Assembly: GCF_015207875.1 (NCBI RefSeq)
Contig: NZ_JADEVZ010000017.1
Coordinates: forward strand, 1 to 64,000
From: Dolichospermum sp. LEGE 00240
GTDB taxonomy: Bacteria > Cyanobacteriota > Cyanobacteriia > Cyanobacteriales > Nostocaceae
DNA: 64,000 bases
Reading direction: 5' to 3'
The position numbers and the translations under genes were made by a program. How positions within the stretch are numbered: position 1 is the stretch's first letter; each line of letters opens with the position of its first letter. Below the pieces are notes generated by a model. The model saw nothing but the letters and a program-made list of their open reading frames with translations, made no database searches and was not told the DNA's origin. This document shows positions 27,285 through 37,168 of this stretch, one piece after another.

Positions 27285-28442
27285 CTAATCTACGGTGGCT
27301 ACTGTTGTTTCTCTAAGTTGTTGAGGAAATTCCCGGTTAGCAACAATTTCACCAAAAGGACTTAATAATTGTGGTTCTATTGTTGGTAAATTATCCAAAG
27401 GTAAACGAGGAAAAAGCAATTCTGCTACCCGATAAGCTTCCTCTAAATGGGGATAACCAGAGAAAATAAAAGTATCAATTCCTATGTCCGCATATTCCTG
27501 CATTCTTTTAGCAACAGTATCGGGATCACCTACTAATGCAGTTCCCGCACCACCCCGAACTAAACCAATTCCTGCCCATAAATTAGGGCTAATTTCTAAT
27601 GCTTCCCGACTGCCATTATGTAATTCCTTCATGCGGTTTTGTCCAACTGAATCCATTCTGGCATAAGCTTGTTGGGATTTTTTAATAGCCTCATCATCTA
27701 CATAACGAATCAAATCATTAGCCGCATCCCAAGCTTGACTCTCAGTTTCTCTGACAATCACATGAAGACGAATACCAAAGCTTAATGTTCTTCCTTGTGC
27801 TGCAGCCAAACGTCTCACAGAAGCAATTTTTTCTGCTACTTGTTGAGGTGGTTCACCCCAAGTTAAATAAACATCAACGTGCTTGGCAGCAATTACTTGA
27901 GCAATCGGAGAGGAACCACCAAACCACAAAGGAGGATGAGGTTTCTGGATATTAGGAAATAGAATTTTCCCCTCTTTAATATTCAGATAATCACCTTCAA
28001 AGTTAGAAATTTCACCTCCAGCAATTTCTCGCCAAACTGTTAAAAATTCATCGGTTAATTGATAGCGATCATCATGACTAAGATGCAAACCATCACCAGC
28101 CAATTCAACAGGATCACCACCAGTTACGACATTAATTAATAATCGTCCGCCAGAAATTCTATCAAAAGTTGCTGCCATTCTTGCTGCTACTCCTGGCGAC
28201 ATTAACCCCGGACGGATTGCTACTAAAAACCGCATTTTTTTAGTGTGCGTTACCAAAGTTGAAGCTAAAATCCAGGCATCTTCACAAGAACGACCTGTGG
28301 GTAATAAAGCCCCTGTAAATCCTAATTGATCAACCGCTTGGGCAATTTGTCGCCAATAATCAAAGTTAACTGAACGACCACCTGTAGCAGTTCCTAAATA
28401 ACGTCCATCGCCATGTGTGGGAATAAACCAAAGAACTTGCAT
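27285..28442 (-). CDS. ssuD: FMNH2-dependent alkanesulfonate monooxygenase SsuD
   Basis: Luciferase-type TIM-barrel enzyme of 385 residues that cleaves alkanesulfonates to aldehyde and sulfite with O2 and FMNH2. It follows the enterobacterial SsuD along its whole length: [14 protein letters not shown] at the start, [10 protein letters not shown] with Cys53, [11 protein letters not shown] with the catalytic Arg and His, and [20 protein letters not shown]. Operator site 5 lies 33 bases before the ATG, so ssuDE may have a promoter of their own inside the longer operon. Confidence 0.95.
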   Translation of the reverse strand: MQVLWFIPTHGDGRYLGTATGGRSVNFDYWRQIAQAVDQLGFTGALLPTGRSCEDAWILASTLVTHTKKMRFLVAIRPGLMSPGVAARMAATFDRISGGRLLINVVTGGDPVELAGDGLHLSHDDRYQLTDEFLTVWREIAGGEISNFEGDYLNIKEGKILFPNIQKPHPPLWFGGSSPIAQVIAAKHVDVYLTWGEPPQQVAEKIASVRRLAAAQGRTLSFGIRLHVIVRETESQAWDAANDLIRYVDDEAIKKSQQAYARMDSVGQNRMKELHNGSREALEISPNLWAGIGLVRGGAGTALVGDPDTVAKRMQEYADIGIDTFIFSGYPHLEEAYRVAELLFPRLPLDNLPTIEPQLLSPFGEIVANREFPQQLRETTVATVD

Positions 28443-28474
28443 GATACTTAAGTGTAAAATTTTTCAATCAAAAA

Positions 28475-28502
28475 CTACGTTAAATTTATCGGTTTACCGT
28501 AT
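28475..28502. promoter_or_regulatory. Sulfur-regulon operator-like palindrome (site 5)
   Basis: CTACGTTA-N12-TACCGTAT with inner AATTTATCGGTT, preceded by AAAA. It lies between ssuC and ssuD, close to the ssuD start, and points to a separate internal promoter. Confidence 0.75.
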
Positions 28503-28595
28503 TATTTGAGTAATGCTTAAGAGTATTACACAAATAAATCAAGAAAAGCAAGACCTTTACAAAAAAATACTGTAACCCTATCGGGTATAAGTAGA

Positions 28596-29438
28596 TTATC
28601 CCTTCAAATAACTAGGATTCCATTGCAACCAGTAGTTTTCTAAAGTTTTAGCAACTATATCAGCCAGCTTGCCGAACAAGGCATATATTAAAATACTTAA
28701 AACTACAACGTCAGTTTGCATAAATTCTCTAGCATTTGTTGCCATATAACCAATCCCAGAATCCGCAGCAATTGTTTCTGCGACAATCAGTGTTAACCAC
28801 ATAATCCCTAAAGAGAACCGCACACCAACTAAAATTGAAGACATTGCCCCTGGGAGAATAATTCGCCAAAATAAACCCCAAGTATTTAAACCGTAAATTT
28901 TACCCATTTCAATTAATCCCCTATCAACACTACGAATGCCATGAAAAGTGTTTAAATAAATGGGAAACATTACACCCAAAGATACTAGAAATAGTCTAGC
29001 TTCATCACCAATGCCAAACCATAAAATTACCAATGGAATTAATGCTAAATTAGGAATATTTCGCAACATTTGCAATGATGTATCTAGTAACTTTTCCGCA
29101 ATGGGAGAAATACCATTGAGTAAACCTAAAGTAAATCCAATACTTCCCCCAACTAAAAACCCAGATATTGCCCTTATGGCACTAATACCAATATTTCTAA
29201 AAAGTTCACCTGTCTGAGCCAATTTAATAGCAGCAGTAACAACTGACAAAGGTGCTGGTAATATTCTGGTGGGAATAACCCCAATAGAAGACAAGAATTG
29301 CCACAAGATAATTATTGTTATTGGCACAAGCCAAGGTATAAATGATTGAATATAGCGATTATTGATAAATTTAAAATGTAATTTATTTTTTTTCATTGTA
29401 TATTTGGATGAAAAATCAGTTGAAGAAGAAAGTTTCAT
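28596..29438 (-). CDS. ssuC: Sulfonate ABC transporter permease SsuC
   Basis: Protein of 280 residues with about six membrane segments and the binding-protein-dependent permease motif (EAA loop) GKIYGLNTWGLFWRIILPGA. Relatives are SsuC/TauC permeases. The start at 29438 gives a 30-residue polar extension; an ATG 14 codons later (29396) is also possible. It would pair with the ATPase at 33183-33998 and serve the binding proteins of this island, since it is the only permease of this type in the window. Confidence 0.92.
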   Translation of the reverse strand: MKLSSSTDFSSKYTMKKNKLHFKFINNRYIQSFIPWLVPITIIILWQFLSSIGVIPTRILPAPLSVVTAAIKLAQTGELFRNIGISAIRAISGFLVGGSIGFTLGLLNGISPIAEKLLDTSLQMLRNIPNLALIPLVILWFGIGDEARLFLVSLGVMFPIYLNTFHGIRSVDRGLIEMGKIYGLNTWGLFWRIILPGAMSSILVGVRFSLGIMWLTLIVAETIAADSGIGYMATNAREFMQTDVVVLSILIYALFGKLADIVAKTLENYWLQWNPSYLKG

Positions 29439-29502
29439 GACAATTTCTTAAGAGATAAAAAGGATAATTATGAGCAGAATTGAGGTGGTTAAATCAGTGG
29501 CT

Positions 29503-29572
29503 AAGATCCCCGACTTCTTTCTTTAATTAACAAATTATGATTTCTTCTCAGAAATCGGGGATTTGAATTCTT
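29503..29572. repeat. CCCCGACTTC hairpin between ssuA and ssuC
   Basis: AGATCCCCGACTTCTTT and its near-complement AGAAATCGGGGATTT flank an AT-rich loop. Another copy of the dispersed hairpin family; it could reduce transcript level between ssuA and ssuC. Confidence 0.5.
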
Positions 29573-29574
29573 AT

Positions 29575-30612
29575 TTATTTTTTACTAATTCTTCGGGGGG
29601 TAATAGCAGCATATTGTTGAGAACTAAGAACTGAATCTTTGATAGCAACTTGTTTAGGAATAACTCCTTCCTTATAAAACAAATCTGCAATCCGTTGTTG
29701 TTCAGCAATCAGAGATGAGTTAATTGGGCGTATACGGAATGTACGTCTACGAACTACTACTCCTAATAGTGCAGGATCAAGTTTTAGTTCAGGTGCAAGA
29801 ATTTTCACAACTTCGTCAGGATTAGATTCTGCCCATTCTCCTAATTTATCTACCTCTTCTAAAACTATGCGGACAACTTCTGGATTTTCCACAGCAAAAC
29901 TCCGTCTAGCCATATAAAATCCACCTTGAGTAGCAATTCTGGAAGCATTTCTCAAAACACGAGCATTAGCAGTTTTTTGAACAACCGCAATAAAGGGGTC
30001 CCAAGCAACCCAAGCATCAATTTTCTTTTGAATAAAAGCATCACGAGCTTCTGCTGGAGTTAAACTAACTGCTTGAATATCGCTATATTTTAAACCTGCT
30101 TCAGCCAAGGCTCTTAGTAGTAAATAATGTGATGCTGAACCCTTTTGAAAAACAACTTTCTTACCTTTAAGATCCTTAACTGTCTTAATAGGAGAATCTG
30201 GCTGGACAACAATAGCACTACCTTCACCACTACTAGGTTTACGTCCAGCAATATAGACAAGTTGAGCGCCAGCAGCTTGAGCAAAAATTGGTGGTGTTTC
30301 TCCTACAGAACCAATATCAACCCTATTTGCATTCATCGCTTCCATTAATTGCGGTCCAGCAGGAAATGGAGACCATTCTACCTTGATACCTAAAGGCTCA
30401 AGACGCTTATCTACCACCCCTTTGATTTTCACAATATCTCCAGATGTTTGATAGGCAAGTCGGACTACTTTTGTCTTAATTCCTGCTTTATTAGTTGTAT
30501 TTTGGGCTTCGACTATATTACTAGCAATGGGAGTAGAAAGAAAAACCAAAGCTAATGCTGAATATTGAATAAATTTCTGTAAAACTGTGCGGCGTTGTAG
30601 ATTAAAGTTCAT
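29575..30612 (-). CDS. ssuA: Aliphatic sulfonate ABC transporter binding protein
   Basis: Periplasmic binding protein of 345 residues with an N-terminal signal (ALALVFLSTPIASNIVEAQ). Family motifs: VRLAYQTSGDIVKIKGVVDK, WSPFPAGPQLMEAMNANRVD, GSVGETPPIFAQAAGAQLVY and DAWVAWDPFIAVVQ, all typical of SsuA. It delivers sulfonates to SsuC. It lies between the dioxygenase and ssuC genes. Two more SsuA proteins (31632-32747 and 54465-55481) probably widen the substrate range. Confidence 0.92.
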   Translation of the reverse strand: MNFNLQRRTVLQKFIQYSALALVFLSTPIASNIVEAQNTTNKAGIKTKVVRLAYQTSGDIVKIKGVVDKRLEPLGIKVEWSPFPAGPQLMEAMNANRVDIGSVGETPPIFAQAAGAQLVYIAGRKPSSGEGSAIVVQPDSPIKTVKDLKGKKVVFQKGSASHYLLLRALAEAGLKYSDIQAVSLTPAEARDAFIQKKIDAWVAWDPFIAVVQKTANARVLRNASRIATQGGFYMARRSFAVENPEVVRIVLEEVDKLGEWAESNPDEVVKILAPELKLDPALLGVVVRRRTFRIRPINSSLIAEQQRIADLFYKEGVIPKQVAIKDSVLSSQQYAAITPRRISKK

Positions 30613-30661
30613 AATTATGTCTCCTCACTTAATTTCAATTCAAATCGTTTTATTCCAGAAC

Positions 30662-31525
30662 CTAAAATGGGCGACTACCCGCTAAACTAATGCGTTTCAT
30701 GACCCGACGTTGATGAGGATCAAAAGCTTGACGATAATGTAATGTAGATTGATTATCCCAGTAGACAATATCGCCAACAGACCATTTATGCTGATAATAA
30801 AATTGAGGTTGATGCAGATGATTTCTCAACTGTTCAATTAATTCCTTACCCTCTTGGGGTTCTAAACCAACAACTTCAACCTCTGTGGTGTAATCTAAAT
30901 ACAAAATCTTTTTACCACTCTCTGGATGAGTTCTCACCAATGGGTGGGGAAAGACAGGACTAATGAGAGTAATATTCTTATCCTCACGATACTTTCGGCG
31001 AGGTTCTCCTGGCTTATTTAAAAATGGATTATAAGTAATCAACTGCAAATCTGCAATTTGTTGTTTGGTTGATTCATCCAAAGTTTCATAAGCTAAATTG
31101 AGATTTAACCAAGAAGTATCTCCACCTTCAGATGGTACTTCTAGAGCATAGAGTAGAGAACCACTAGAAGGATAGGGTGTCCATTTATGATCAGAATGAA
31201 AAGCTAATTCCCCCGTACCTGTATAGCCACCATCAACATTAGAAACGGGAATTATAACTGGCGTTACTCCTGGTTGAGAAGCGAGAACTGGAACATTATC
31301 TGGCGGGACAAATAATGAACCAAAATTAAAACTAAAGTTCAAAAATTGCTCATCATTAAGATGTTGATTTTTGAAGATGAGAATATGGTAATCTCTAAGT
31401 GCTTGTTTTAATTGTAAAATAATTTCAGGTAGAATTTTTTGACTACCATCTAGTCCAGTAATAACTGCACCTAATGGAGCATCAAGAGGAGTAATTTGAA
31501 AATTAGTTAAAGTAAGTGTCGGCAT
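30662..31525 (-). CDS. TauD/TfdA-family 2-oxoglutarate dioxygenase
   Basis: Fe(II)/2-oxoglutarate dioxygenase of 287 residues. The metal-binding H-x-D is His110-Asp112 in LAFHSDHKWTP; the distal His is in STLHYRQAFDPHQRRV near residue 260 and the 2-oxoglutarate-binding Arg in the following RRVMKRIS. TauD-type enzymes hydroxylate taurine or other sulfonates next to the sulfur so that sulfite leaves. It sits between two ssuA genes in the operon. Whether it prefers taurine or another sulfonate is not clear, so I do not assign tauD. Confidence 0.88.
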   Translation of the reverse strand: MPTLTLTNFQITPLDAPLGAVITGLDGSQKILPEIILQLKQALRDYHILIFKNQHLNDEQFLNFSFNFGSLFVPPDNVPVLASQPGVTPVIIPVSNVDGGYTGTGELAFHSDHKWTPYPSSGSLLYALEVPSEGGDTSWLNLNLAYETLDESTKQQIADLQLITYNPFLNKPGEPRRKYREDKNITLISPVFPHPLVRTHPESGKKILYLDYTTEVEVVGLEPQEGKELIEQLRNHLHQPQFYYQHKWSVGDIVYWDNQSTLHYRQAFDPHQRRVMKRISLAGSRPF

Positions 31526-31631
31526 GATAAAAAATCAAATTCATTCAAGTTATGTAATTATGTAAAAATCAATTTTAGTTTTATTCTTCTCCGTATTTTT
31601 GGTAAAAAAAGAATAAAAAAACTACAAATTG

Positions 31632-32747
31632 CTATTTTTCGGCAAGCACTTCCTTCGGAGTAATTGCCGCATATTGTTGAGGAGTTAAAAACCCATCTCT
31701 AACATTTACTTTTTTAGGTATAAGTCCTAAGCTATACCATTTATCTGCAACTTCTTGTTGTTTCCTGATAACTTTTTCGTTAATTGGCACTAATGAAAAC
31801 TGATATTTGCTGTGCATTTTTTCTAAAGTTGGTGCATCAAGCTGAGTTGCACCAGTTAGTAACTGAGCAATTTGTTTAGGATTGTTTTTAGACCAGACTT
31901 GTGCTTTTTGTAATTCCTCTAGAAAAATTTTAATGACTTGAGGATTTTCTTGATAAAATTTGCGATTGGTAGAATAAAAGTTGTTAGTATCTCTTAAACC
32001 ATTACCACCATCTAATAAAACACGACCCACTTTATTTTGGACATTTCTGGTTACAAATGGCTCCCAAATAAACCAAGCATCTACTTTACCTTGGCTAAAG
32101 GCAACGTTGGCATCTGGAGGTGCTAAAAAAACTGACTTTATATCAGTGAGTTTTAAACCTTCTCTTTCTGCTGCTCTAACTGTCAGGTAATGTCCAATAG
32201 ATGCTTTTTGGAAGGCAATTTTTTTACCTTTCAAATCCCTGAAACGTTTAGCAGGTGAATTGGAAGGAACTAAAAGTGAAACTGCTCTACCATCGGAGGA
32301 GTTAGCTGCTAAATATACGAGAGGAACTCCGGCTGCTTGAGAAAAAACTGGAGGTGATTCGGCTGTAGATGCAACATCAAGTCCACCTGCATTTAAAGCT
32401 TCTAACTGTTGTGGACCAGCAGCAAATTCAGGCCATTCAACTTTATATCCTAAAGCTCCTAATCGTTTTTCTAAAGTGCCTTTTTTCTCTAAAACTGCTA
32501 AGGCTGTAAGTTGTTTAGAACGAACAATTCGGACTACTTTTTTGTCATTACTGGCAATTAGTTTACTATTTGTGTTAGTTGTACTGCCAGTAGATGAAAT
32601 TGCTTGCTGTTGAGCGCTATTTTGGGGTGTGTTCCAAGTGAATAATGCAGCAGATAAGACACAGGTATAGCCAAAGGTGGATAAAACAGAGCGACGAGTA
32701 ATCTGTTTGTCTTTCCAGGATTTAAATTTATTTTTCCAATTCAGCAT
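31632..32747 (-). CDS. Second aliphatic sulfonate ABC transporter binding protein
   Basis: SsuA-type protein of about 371 residues. Its N-terminus has KQITRRSVLSTFGYTC followed by a hydrophobic stretch, so export may use the twin-arginine route. Conserved parts are KRLGALGYKVEWPEFAAGPQ, STAESPPVFSQAAGVPLVYL and DAWFIWEPFVTRNVQNKVGR. It differs enough from the other two SsuA proteins to suggest another substrate. The start at the ATG 32747 is preferred over one nine codons upstream. Confidence 0.9.
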   Translation of the reverse strand: MLNWKNKFKSWKDKQITRRSVLSTFGYTCVLSAALFTWNTPQNSAQQQAISSTGSTTNTNSKLIASNDKKVVRIVRSKQLTALAVLEKKGTLEKRLGALGYKVEWPEFAAGPQQLEALNAGGLDVASTAESPPVFSQAAGVPLVYLAANSSDGRAVSLLVPSNSPAKRFRDLKGKKIAFQKASIGHYLTVRAAEREGLKLTDIKSVFLAPPDANVAFSQGKVDAWFIWEPFVTRNVQNKVGRVLLDGGNGLRDTNNFYSTNRKFYQENPQVIKIFLEELQKAQVWSKNNPKQIAQLLTGATQLDAPTLEKMHSKYQFSLVPINEKVIRKQQEVADKWYSLGLIPKKVNVRDGFLTPQQYAAITPKEVLAEK

Positions 32748-32851
32748 GGTTGAATCCCCTTTTTTTATGAACATTTTTTAGTTTTGTTAAATATTTAAGA
32801 AAGTGAGGTAGAAAAAATAATCTACCTCAACACGGTATGAAGAAACCTAAA

Positions 32852-32900
32852 GATAACTGACATTAATGCTTGGTAAGCCATGTAGAGAATATCAGTTATC
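32852..32900. repeat. Inverted repeat upstream of the second ssuA
   Basis: GATAACTGA at 32852-32860 pairs with TCAGTTATC at 32892-32900 across 31 bases. It lies between the small frame after ssuB and the second ssuA. Possible attenuator or processing site; no T-run follows. Confidence 0.4.
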
Positions 32901-32981
32901 AGTCAAATACCAAGATTATTTAAGCTCTAAGATTAGAAAAGAGAAGTTGAGAAAAGTTGGCTTTCTCTATTTTCACCAATA

Positions 32982-33182
32982 TCACCTACTAACTCTATAT
33001 AACCTCAGAAGTATCTGGAAAATTTCTGGGTATGAACTGCGGTGTTGATCTAAATCTAAGGATAGCCTAGACAACACCACAGGTTGACTAATTGAACGCC
33101 TATCTGTGCGAATTTGACTTTTTGTAGACTTTCTATGGCGATAGTCATAATTTTTGCTCCAAACAGTTTCTAGTAATGGCAT
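32982..33182 (-). CDS. Small basic protein or leader frame directly after ssuB
   Basis: A frame of 66 codons whose ATG directly follows the TAA of ssuB, so it could be translated by coupling. The product is basic and Ser/Arg-rich (KSTKSQIRTDRRSISQPVVL, then SRLSLDLDQHRSSYPEIF). I do not recognise it and it may be a non-coding leader for the downstream genes. A conserved homologue in other ssu operons would be needed to call it a gene. Confidence 0.35.
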   Translation of the reverse strand: MPLLETVWSKNYDYRHRKSTKSQIRTDRRSISQPVVLSRLSLDLDQHRSSYPEIFQILLRLYRVSR

Positions 33183-33998
33183 TTAGGCAGACACAGAACT
33201 CAATAAATAAGAAGACGATGATGCAGATTCAGTTTGTGGTGATTCTTGTTTACCCATGACTCTATCTAAAATTCTCTCTACAGTCTTCGCAAACTCTGCG
33301 TCTCCTCTAGCGCGTGGACGGGGAAGATCAATTTTTACATTCATACTAATTTGACCATTTTCAATCAAAATTACTCGGTCTGCTAATACCACTGCTTCTT
33401 CTACATCATGGGTAATTAACAATGCTGTAAATCCTTGTTCTTGCCACAAACGTTCTAATAATTGTTGCATTTCAATTCTAGTTAGGGCATCTAACGCCCC
33501 CAAAGGTTCATCTAGTAGTAATAAAGAAGGTTTACTGGCCAAGGCTCTGGCTAAAGCTACCCGTTGTCTTTGTCCACCGGAAAGTACGGAAGGCCATTCT
33601 TGAGCGCGGTCTTCTAACCCTACTTCACGCAGCACTTGTAAAGCCGTTTGCTTGGCATAAACTTTGGAATTAGCACCTATTAAACCTAATTCTACATTTG
33701 CCAATACTCGCTGCCAAGGTAACAAACGAGCATCTTGGAACATCATGCGGATAGCAGGATTAATGGGTTTATCAGAATATCTACCATTTAACAAAACATC
33801 GCCACTATTGGGAGCATCTAGCCCAGCTATTAGACGCAACATGGTACTTTTACCACAGCCACTGCGACCAACAATAGCCACGAATTCTCCTGGCTGAATT
33901 TCTAAATCAATTCCTTGTAAAACAGTTTTATTTCCAAAAGACTTTCTCAGTCCTTCAAGATTTAATTGCATTCCTTTTACTTTATTAGTCATGATCAA
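33183..33998 (-). CDS. ssuB: Sulfonate ABC transporter ATPase SsuB
   Basis: ATPase of 271 residues: Walker [10 protein letters not shown] near residue 44, signature [16 protein letters not shown], Walker [15 protein letters not shown] and H-loop THDVEEAV. This is the nitrate/sulfonate/taurine group of ABC ATPases. It is the first gene of the ssu operon; operator site 6 lies about 260 bases upstream. It is the only stand-alone ABC ATPase of the importer type in the window, so it likely energises all the sulfonate uptake here. Confidence 0.93.
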   Translation of the reverse strand: MIMTNKVKGMQLNLEGLRKSFGNKTVLQGIDLEIQPGEFVAIVGRSGCGKSTMLRLIAGLDAPNSGDVLLNGRYSDKPINPAIRMMFQDARLLPWQRVLANVELGLIGANSKVYAKQTALQVLREVGLEDRAQEWPSVLSGGQRQRVALARALASKPSLLLLDEPLGALDALTRIEMQQLLERLWQEQGFTALLITHDVEEAVVLADRVILIENGQISMNVKIDLPRPRARGDAEFAKTVERILDRVMGKQESPQTESASSSSYLLSSVSA

Positions 33999-34261
33999 AA
34001 CCTCTTAATTGTGGATGTTTGATGGTTTATTTGGAGTAAGTATGTCAAATAAAAATAGACAATGCTTGTGGAGAATTTTTCTGAGCCGAACTTCTGAGAA
34101 AATTAATATATTTATTTTTCGGCTTGAGGAAATTTTAAGATTGACACAAATTACTCTCTTTGTATTTGCTTGAATCTGCCTGGACAGAGAGCTTTAGTAA
34201 ACAAGCATCTGGCATTACTACCAATATGCTTGTTGTGCCAATCTGTGTCTCCCAGATAAAT

Positions 34262-34289
34262 CCACTGTAATTCGGTAGGAATACCGTAG
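34262..34289. promoter_or_regulatory. Sulfur-regulon operator-like palindrome (site 6)
   Basis: CCACTGTA-N12-TACCGTAG with inner ATTCGGTAGGAA, which itself contains CGGTA and so makes a second, nested palindrome with TACCG. It lies upstream of ssuB and so of the whole ssu operon. Confidence 0.75.
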
Positions 34290-34292
34290 CTT

Positions 34293-34511
34293 TAATTTAG
34301 TGTGGCATAACTAGATAAAAAATGCAAGTATCTTTGAGAAGAATTTTATGAAAAATACCCATAAAAAAATCCCCACTTGTTGATGAGGATTTATTTCATA
34401 AAAAACTTGGCAATTAATGTATTAATTGCTGACATCAAAAAATAGGAAAAATTTATTTTTGACTATTTGTTCACAAATTCTTATGATTTATATTCTTGTT
34501 ACAAAAGTTAA
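34293..34511. other. Intergenic region before the nitroreductase end
   Basis: AT-rich. An imperfect hairpin AAATCCCCACTTGTTGATGA-GGATTT at about 34368-34392 may end transcription from the nitroreductase side. I see no gene. Confidence 0.4.
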
Positions 34512-35333
34512 TTATTGTAATTTAAACCCCAAATTATTCAGAATTTCTTTTAATCTATGCCGACCAGATAATGATTCAGCCGATGCTACTCTTTTACTAG
34601 AATGTTCCGACCAATCACCAGGAATATTCATGTGTTGTGAATTGTAAAAGTTTGCCATGATTTGGTTATATTCTGATATTCCTTGCTCTTGTTCTGCAAG
34701 TTGATATGTTTCTCGATGTAACACCACTGATTGTGGTAAACGTGGTTTAATTGTCACCTTGACAACCGGATCTGCATAACCTACACATAAACCAAAAACA
34801 GCAACTACATGACATGATAAATTCAAAATTTTGGCTACATCTTCTGGTTTATTTCGTAATGCACCGATATACACAGTTCCCAACCCAATAGATTCTGCTG
34901 CGACTACCGCATTTTGTGCTGCTAATGCGGCATCTATGGCCGCCATCAAAAACATTTCTAGATAATCTAAACCTTCATGAGGTAGTCCAAGATTTTCGGC
35001 AATGTTTGTGAGTCTGGCTAAATCTGCTAACCATACTAAAAAGAGAGGACACTGGCGAATATGTGCTTGATTATTAGTTAGTTTTGATAATTCTTCTTTG
35101 CGATTTGCATCTTCAACTGCTACTACACTCCAAGTCTGGAGATTGGAAGAAGTAGAAGCAGATTGAGCAGCAGCAATTAAAACTTCTAAAGTTCCTGGTG
35201 GTAAAGCATCAGGTAAATAAGCACGAATTGAACGATGGGATAACAGAGTTTCTAAGGTGTCACTCCAAGGAATATCTGGATTGAAGTTACTATTACCATA
35301 ACGATAATTAAGTAATTCAGTTGGGTTAGTCAT
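34512..35333 (-). CDS. Nitroreductase family flavoprotein (NfsA-like)
   Basis: FMN-binding protein of about 273 residues. Motifs include LLSHRSIRAYLPDALPPGTL at the start, QSASTSSNLQTWSVVAVED for FMN binding, and AAESIGLGTVYIGALRNKPE; the C-terminal extension with RLPQSVVLHRETY is typical of the NfsA/FRP group, which reduces nitro compounds, quinones or flavins with NADPH. It may supply reduced flavin to monooxygenases. The ATG at 35333 is used because the upstream frame consists of repeat sequence. Confidence 0.86.
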   Translation of the reverse strand: MTNPTELLNYRYGNSNFNPDIPWSDTLETLLSHRSIRAYLPDALPPGTLEVLIAAAQSASTSSNLQTWSVVAVEDANRKEELSKLTNNQAHIRQCPLFLVWLADLARLTNIAENLGLPHEGLDYLEMFLMAAIDAALAAQNAVVAAESIGLGTVYIGALRNKPEDVAKILNLSCHVVAVFGLCVGYADPVVKVTIKPRLPQSVVLHRETYQLAEQEQGISEYNQIMANFYNSQHMNIPGDWSEHSSKRVASAESLSGRHRLKEILNNLGFKLQ

Positions 35334-35368
35334 AACTTGCAGAAAAATGATTATGAAAATGTCAGAAT

Positions 35369-35447
35369 CAGGATGTCCAGGATTAAAGGATTGACAGGAT
35401 GAAAGATTTTTGATCAATACGAAATCCTGCAAATCCTCAAATCCTGA
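35369..35447. repeat. Dispersed inverted repeat (ATCCTG type)
   Basis: AGGATGTCCAGGATTAAAGG and, on the other side, the complement-like CTGCAAATCCTCAAATCCTG form a long imperfect hairpin. This kind of repeat is common in cyanobacterial intergenic DNA. It fills the gap between the porin and nitroreductase genes. Confidence 0.55.
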
Positions 35448-35455
35448 TTTATGCG

Positions 35456-37168
35456 TCAAAATCTGAAGGTGGTACGCAACCAACCAACTACACTAGCAGG
35501 ATTACTGGCATCTGAATCCGGTGCAGTAATCCAAATGACTCCTGGTGTAATTTCGATATTGTTACTAAGTTTATATTGATACCATCCTTCAACGTGCAGT
35601 GATAGATCTTTGTCAGCTTGACCTTTACCTGCTCCCAAATCTACATTTTTACTCAGTCCAGTTAAAGTTGGGGCTCGACCGACAAAAATAGCTCCTAAGC
35701 TACCTTTTTTTCCTAAGTCGGGAAATGTTAGTCCTGCTCCCCAGTTCCATGCTTGACCATCTCCATTTCCTAAATAACGATGGGCTGAATAGCCTACATA
35801 AGTATTAGCTGTTATCTTTGGACTAAGTTTATATAATGCACCCAATCCGTAAAGATTTCCCACAGTTCCCGCACCAGCTACGGTACTGTTTGCTAAGTTA
35901 CTACCAGCGGCAGGTCCAAAATTGGTGCCACCTAGACCTATCGCATTTGGTGGACTGTAGGTGTTAGCGTAACTTAAGCCAACTCGAAAATTTTTCTTGG
36001 GGCTAAAGTATGTTACTTGTCCAAAGGCGACATACCTACCTGCAAATAAGCCATTATTAGGTGTGGGATTCTCACCATTAGGCGCACTGTATGATGCCCC
36101 TAATTGCCACTGCTTGCTGAGATCATGGAGGATAGCGATTCCTGGACCTGCATCTCCATAGTTATAGACCATATTCCGTCGGGAAAATCGTGTTATCCCA
36201 TTACTGAAAGAGCCTTCAAATGGGTTGGTTGGACCACTTAAACCAATTTCATTAGCTCCATCTGACTGAGCAAAAATGTTAAATTGTGTCTTTTTACCAA
36301 TGGGAAAACGATAACGGATACCACCAACACGAATCTGATTGGGTTGAAGGCTAGGGACTCGATTATCGGCAGTTCTACCATCAAATGTTCCAAGAACCCC
36401 AGATCTAAGTTGTCCTAAGGACTCAATATTTCCACCTGAGAGGACTAGTCGCAGTTGGTCTTTACCAGTGAAACTGGTGTTTAAGACTAATTGAACCGCA
36501 TCTTGAAAGGTGATGGTACGAGGTGCGGGTTTTTTGGTGAGGACGTTGTTACCAGCGAGGACTCCGCCCAGAACGAACTGAACTTGACCTGTGAGTTTGG
36601 TTGTTGTTGAAAATTGATCAGCTTCTAATTGTGTTGTTCGTGCTTCTATTGCGTCTAATCTTCCGCGTAATACAGTAAGTTCGGCATTAAATTCTTCATT
36701 TAGTCGCTGTATGGTTTCCAAATCTGTTTTTACAGCTAAATTAGACGTGGTTGAGGCAATAAGTTTATTGACTTGATCTAAACAAGCATTTAACCCTGCG
36801 GCAAATTCATAGCGAGTCAAAGCTCGATTACCACGATATTTAGTATCAGAACCCACTAAGCAATCATAACGTTCTATAAGAGATTTTAAGGCCTCATAAG
36901 CCCAGTCAGAGGGTTGGACATCTGAAAGCTGGGATACAGATGTAACTTGTGATTCATCTGATAAAGAGGAAGGTTCTTTTTGGGCAATTATTTGAGTAAT
37001 TTTGTTAAAGTCAGGAGTATTGATATTGACTGGTGATAAAGTCTCTTTGTTTGTTGTTTCATTTTCTCCTCTTATTTCACTAGCAGAAGTTTTTGTACTA
37101 GCTGCTAAGACTAATAGGAATACAGACATTGGGAAAGTTAGCAATAAATTACAAGCAGTTTTTTTCAT
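35456..37168 (-). CDS. Outer-membrane porin with SLH domain
   Basis: Protein of about 570 residues: Sec signal peptide (MKKTACNLLLTFPMSVFLLV), an SLH domain at about 75-140 (VQPSDWAYEALKSLIERYDC and YRGNRALTRYEFAAGLNACL), a coiled coil at about 145-190 (RLDAIEARTTQLEAD), then an OprB-like beta barrel ending in F (TTFRF). Cyanobacterial porins of this type let ions and small solutes through the outer membrane. Two operator-like palindromes lie in the 450-base region shared with the divergent aldo/keto reductase, so it may be a sulfur-starvation porin for organosulfur uptake. Confidence 0.9.
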   Translation of the reverse strand: MKKTACNLLLTFPMSVFLLVLAASTKTSASEIRGENETTNKETLSPVNINTPDFNKITQIIAQKEPSSLSDESQVTSVSQLSDVQPSDWAYEALKSLIERYDCLVGSDTKYRGNRALTRYEFAAGLNACLDQVNKLIASTTSNLAVKTDLETIQRLNEEFNAELTVLRGRLDAIEARTTQLEADQFSTTTKLTGQVQFVLGGVLAGNNVLTKKPAPRTITFQDAVQLVLNTSFTGKDQLRLVLSGGNIESLGQLRSGVLGTFDGRTADNRVPSLQPNQIRVGGIRYRFPIGKKTQFNIFAQSDGANEIGLSGPTNPFEGSFSNGITRFSRRNMVYNYGDAGPGIAILHDLSKQWQLGASYSAPNGENPTPNNGLFAGRYVAFGQVTYFSPKKNFRVGLSYANTYSPPNAIGLGGTNFGPAAGSNLANSTVAGAGTVGNLYGLGALYKLSPKITANTYVGYSAHRYLGNGDGQAWNWGAGLTFPDLGKKGSLGAIFVGRAPTLTGLSKNVDLGAGKGQADKDLSLHVEGWYQYKLSNNIEITPGVIWITAPDSDASNPASVVGWLRTTFRF

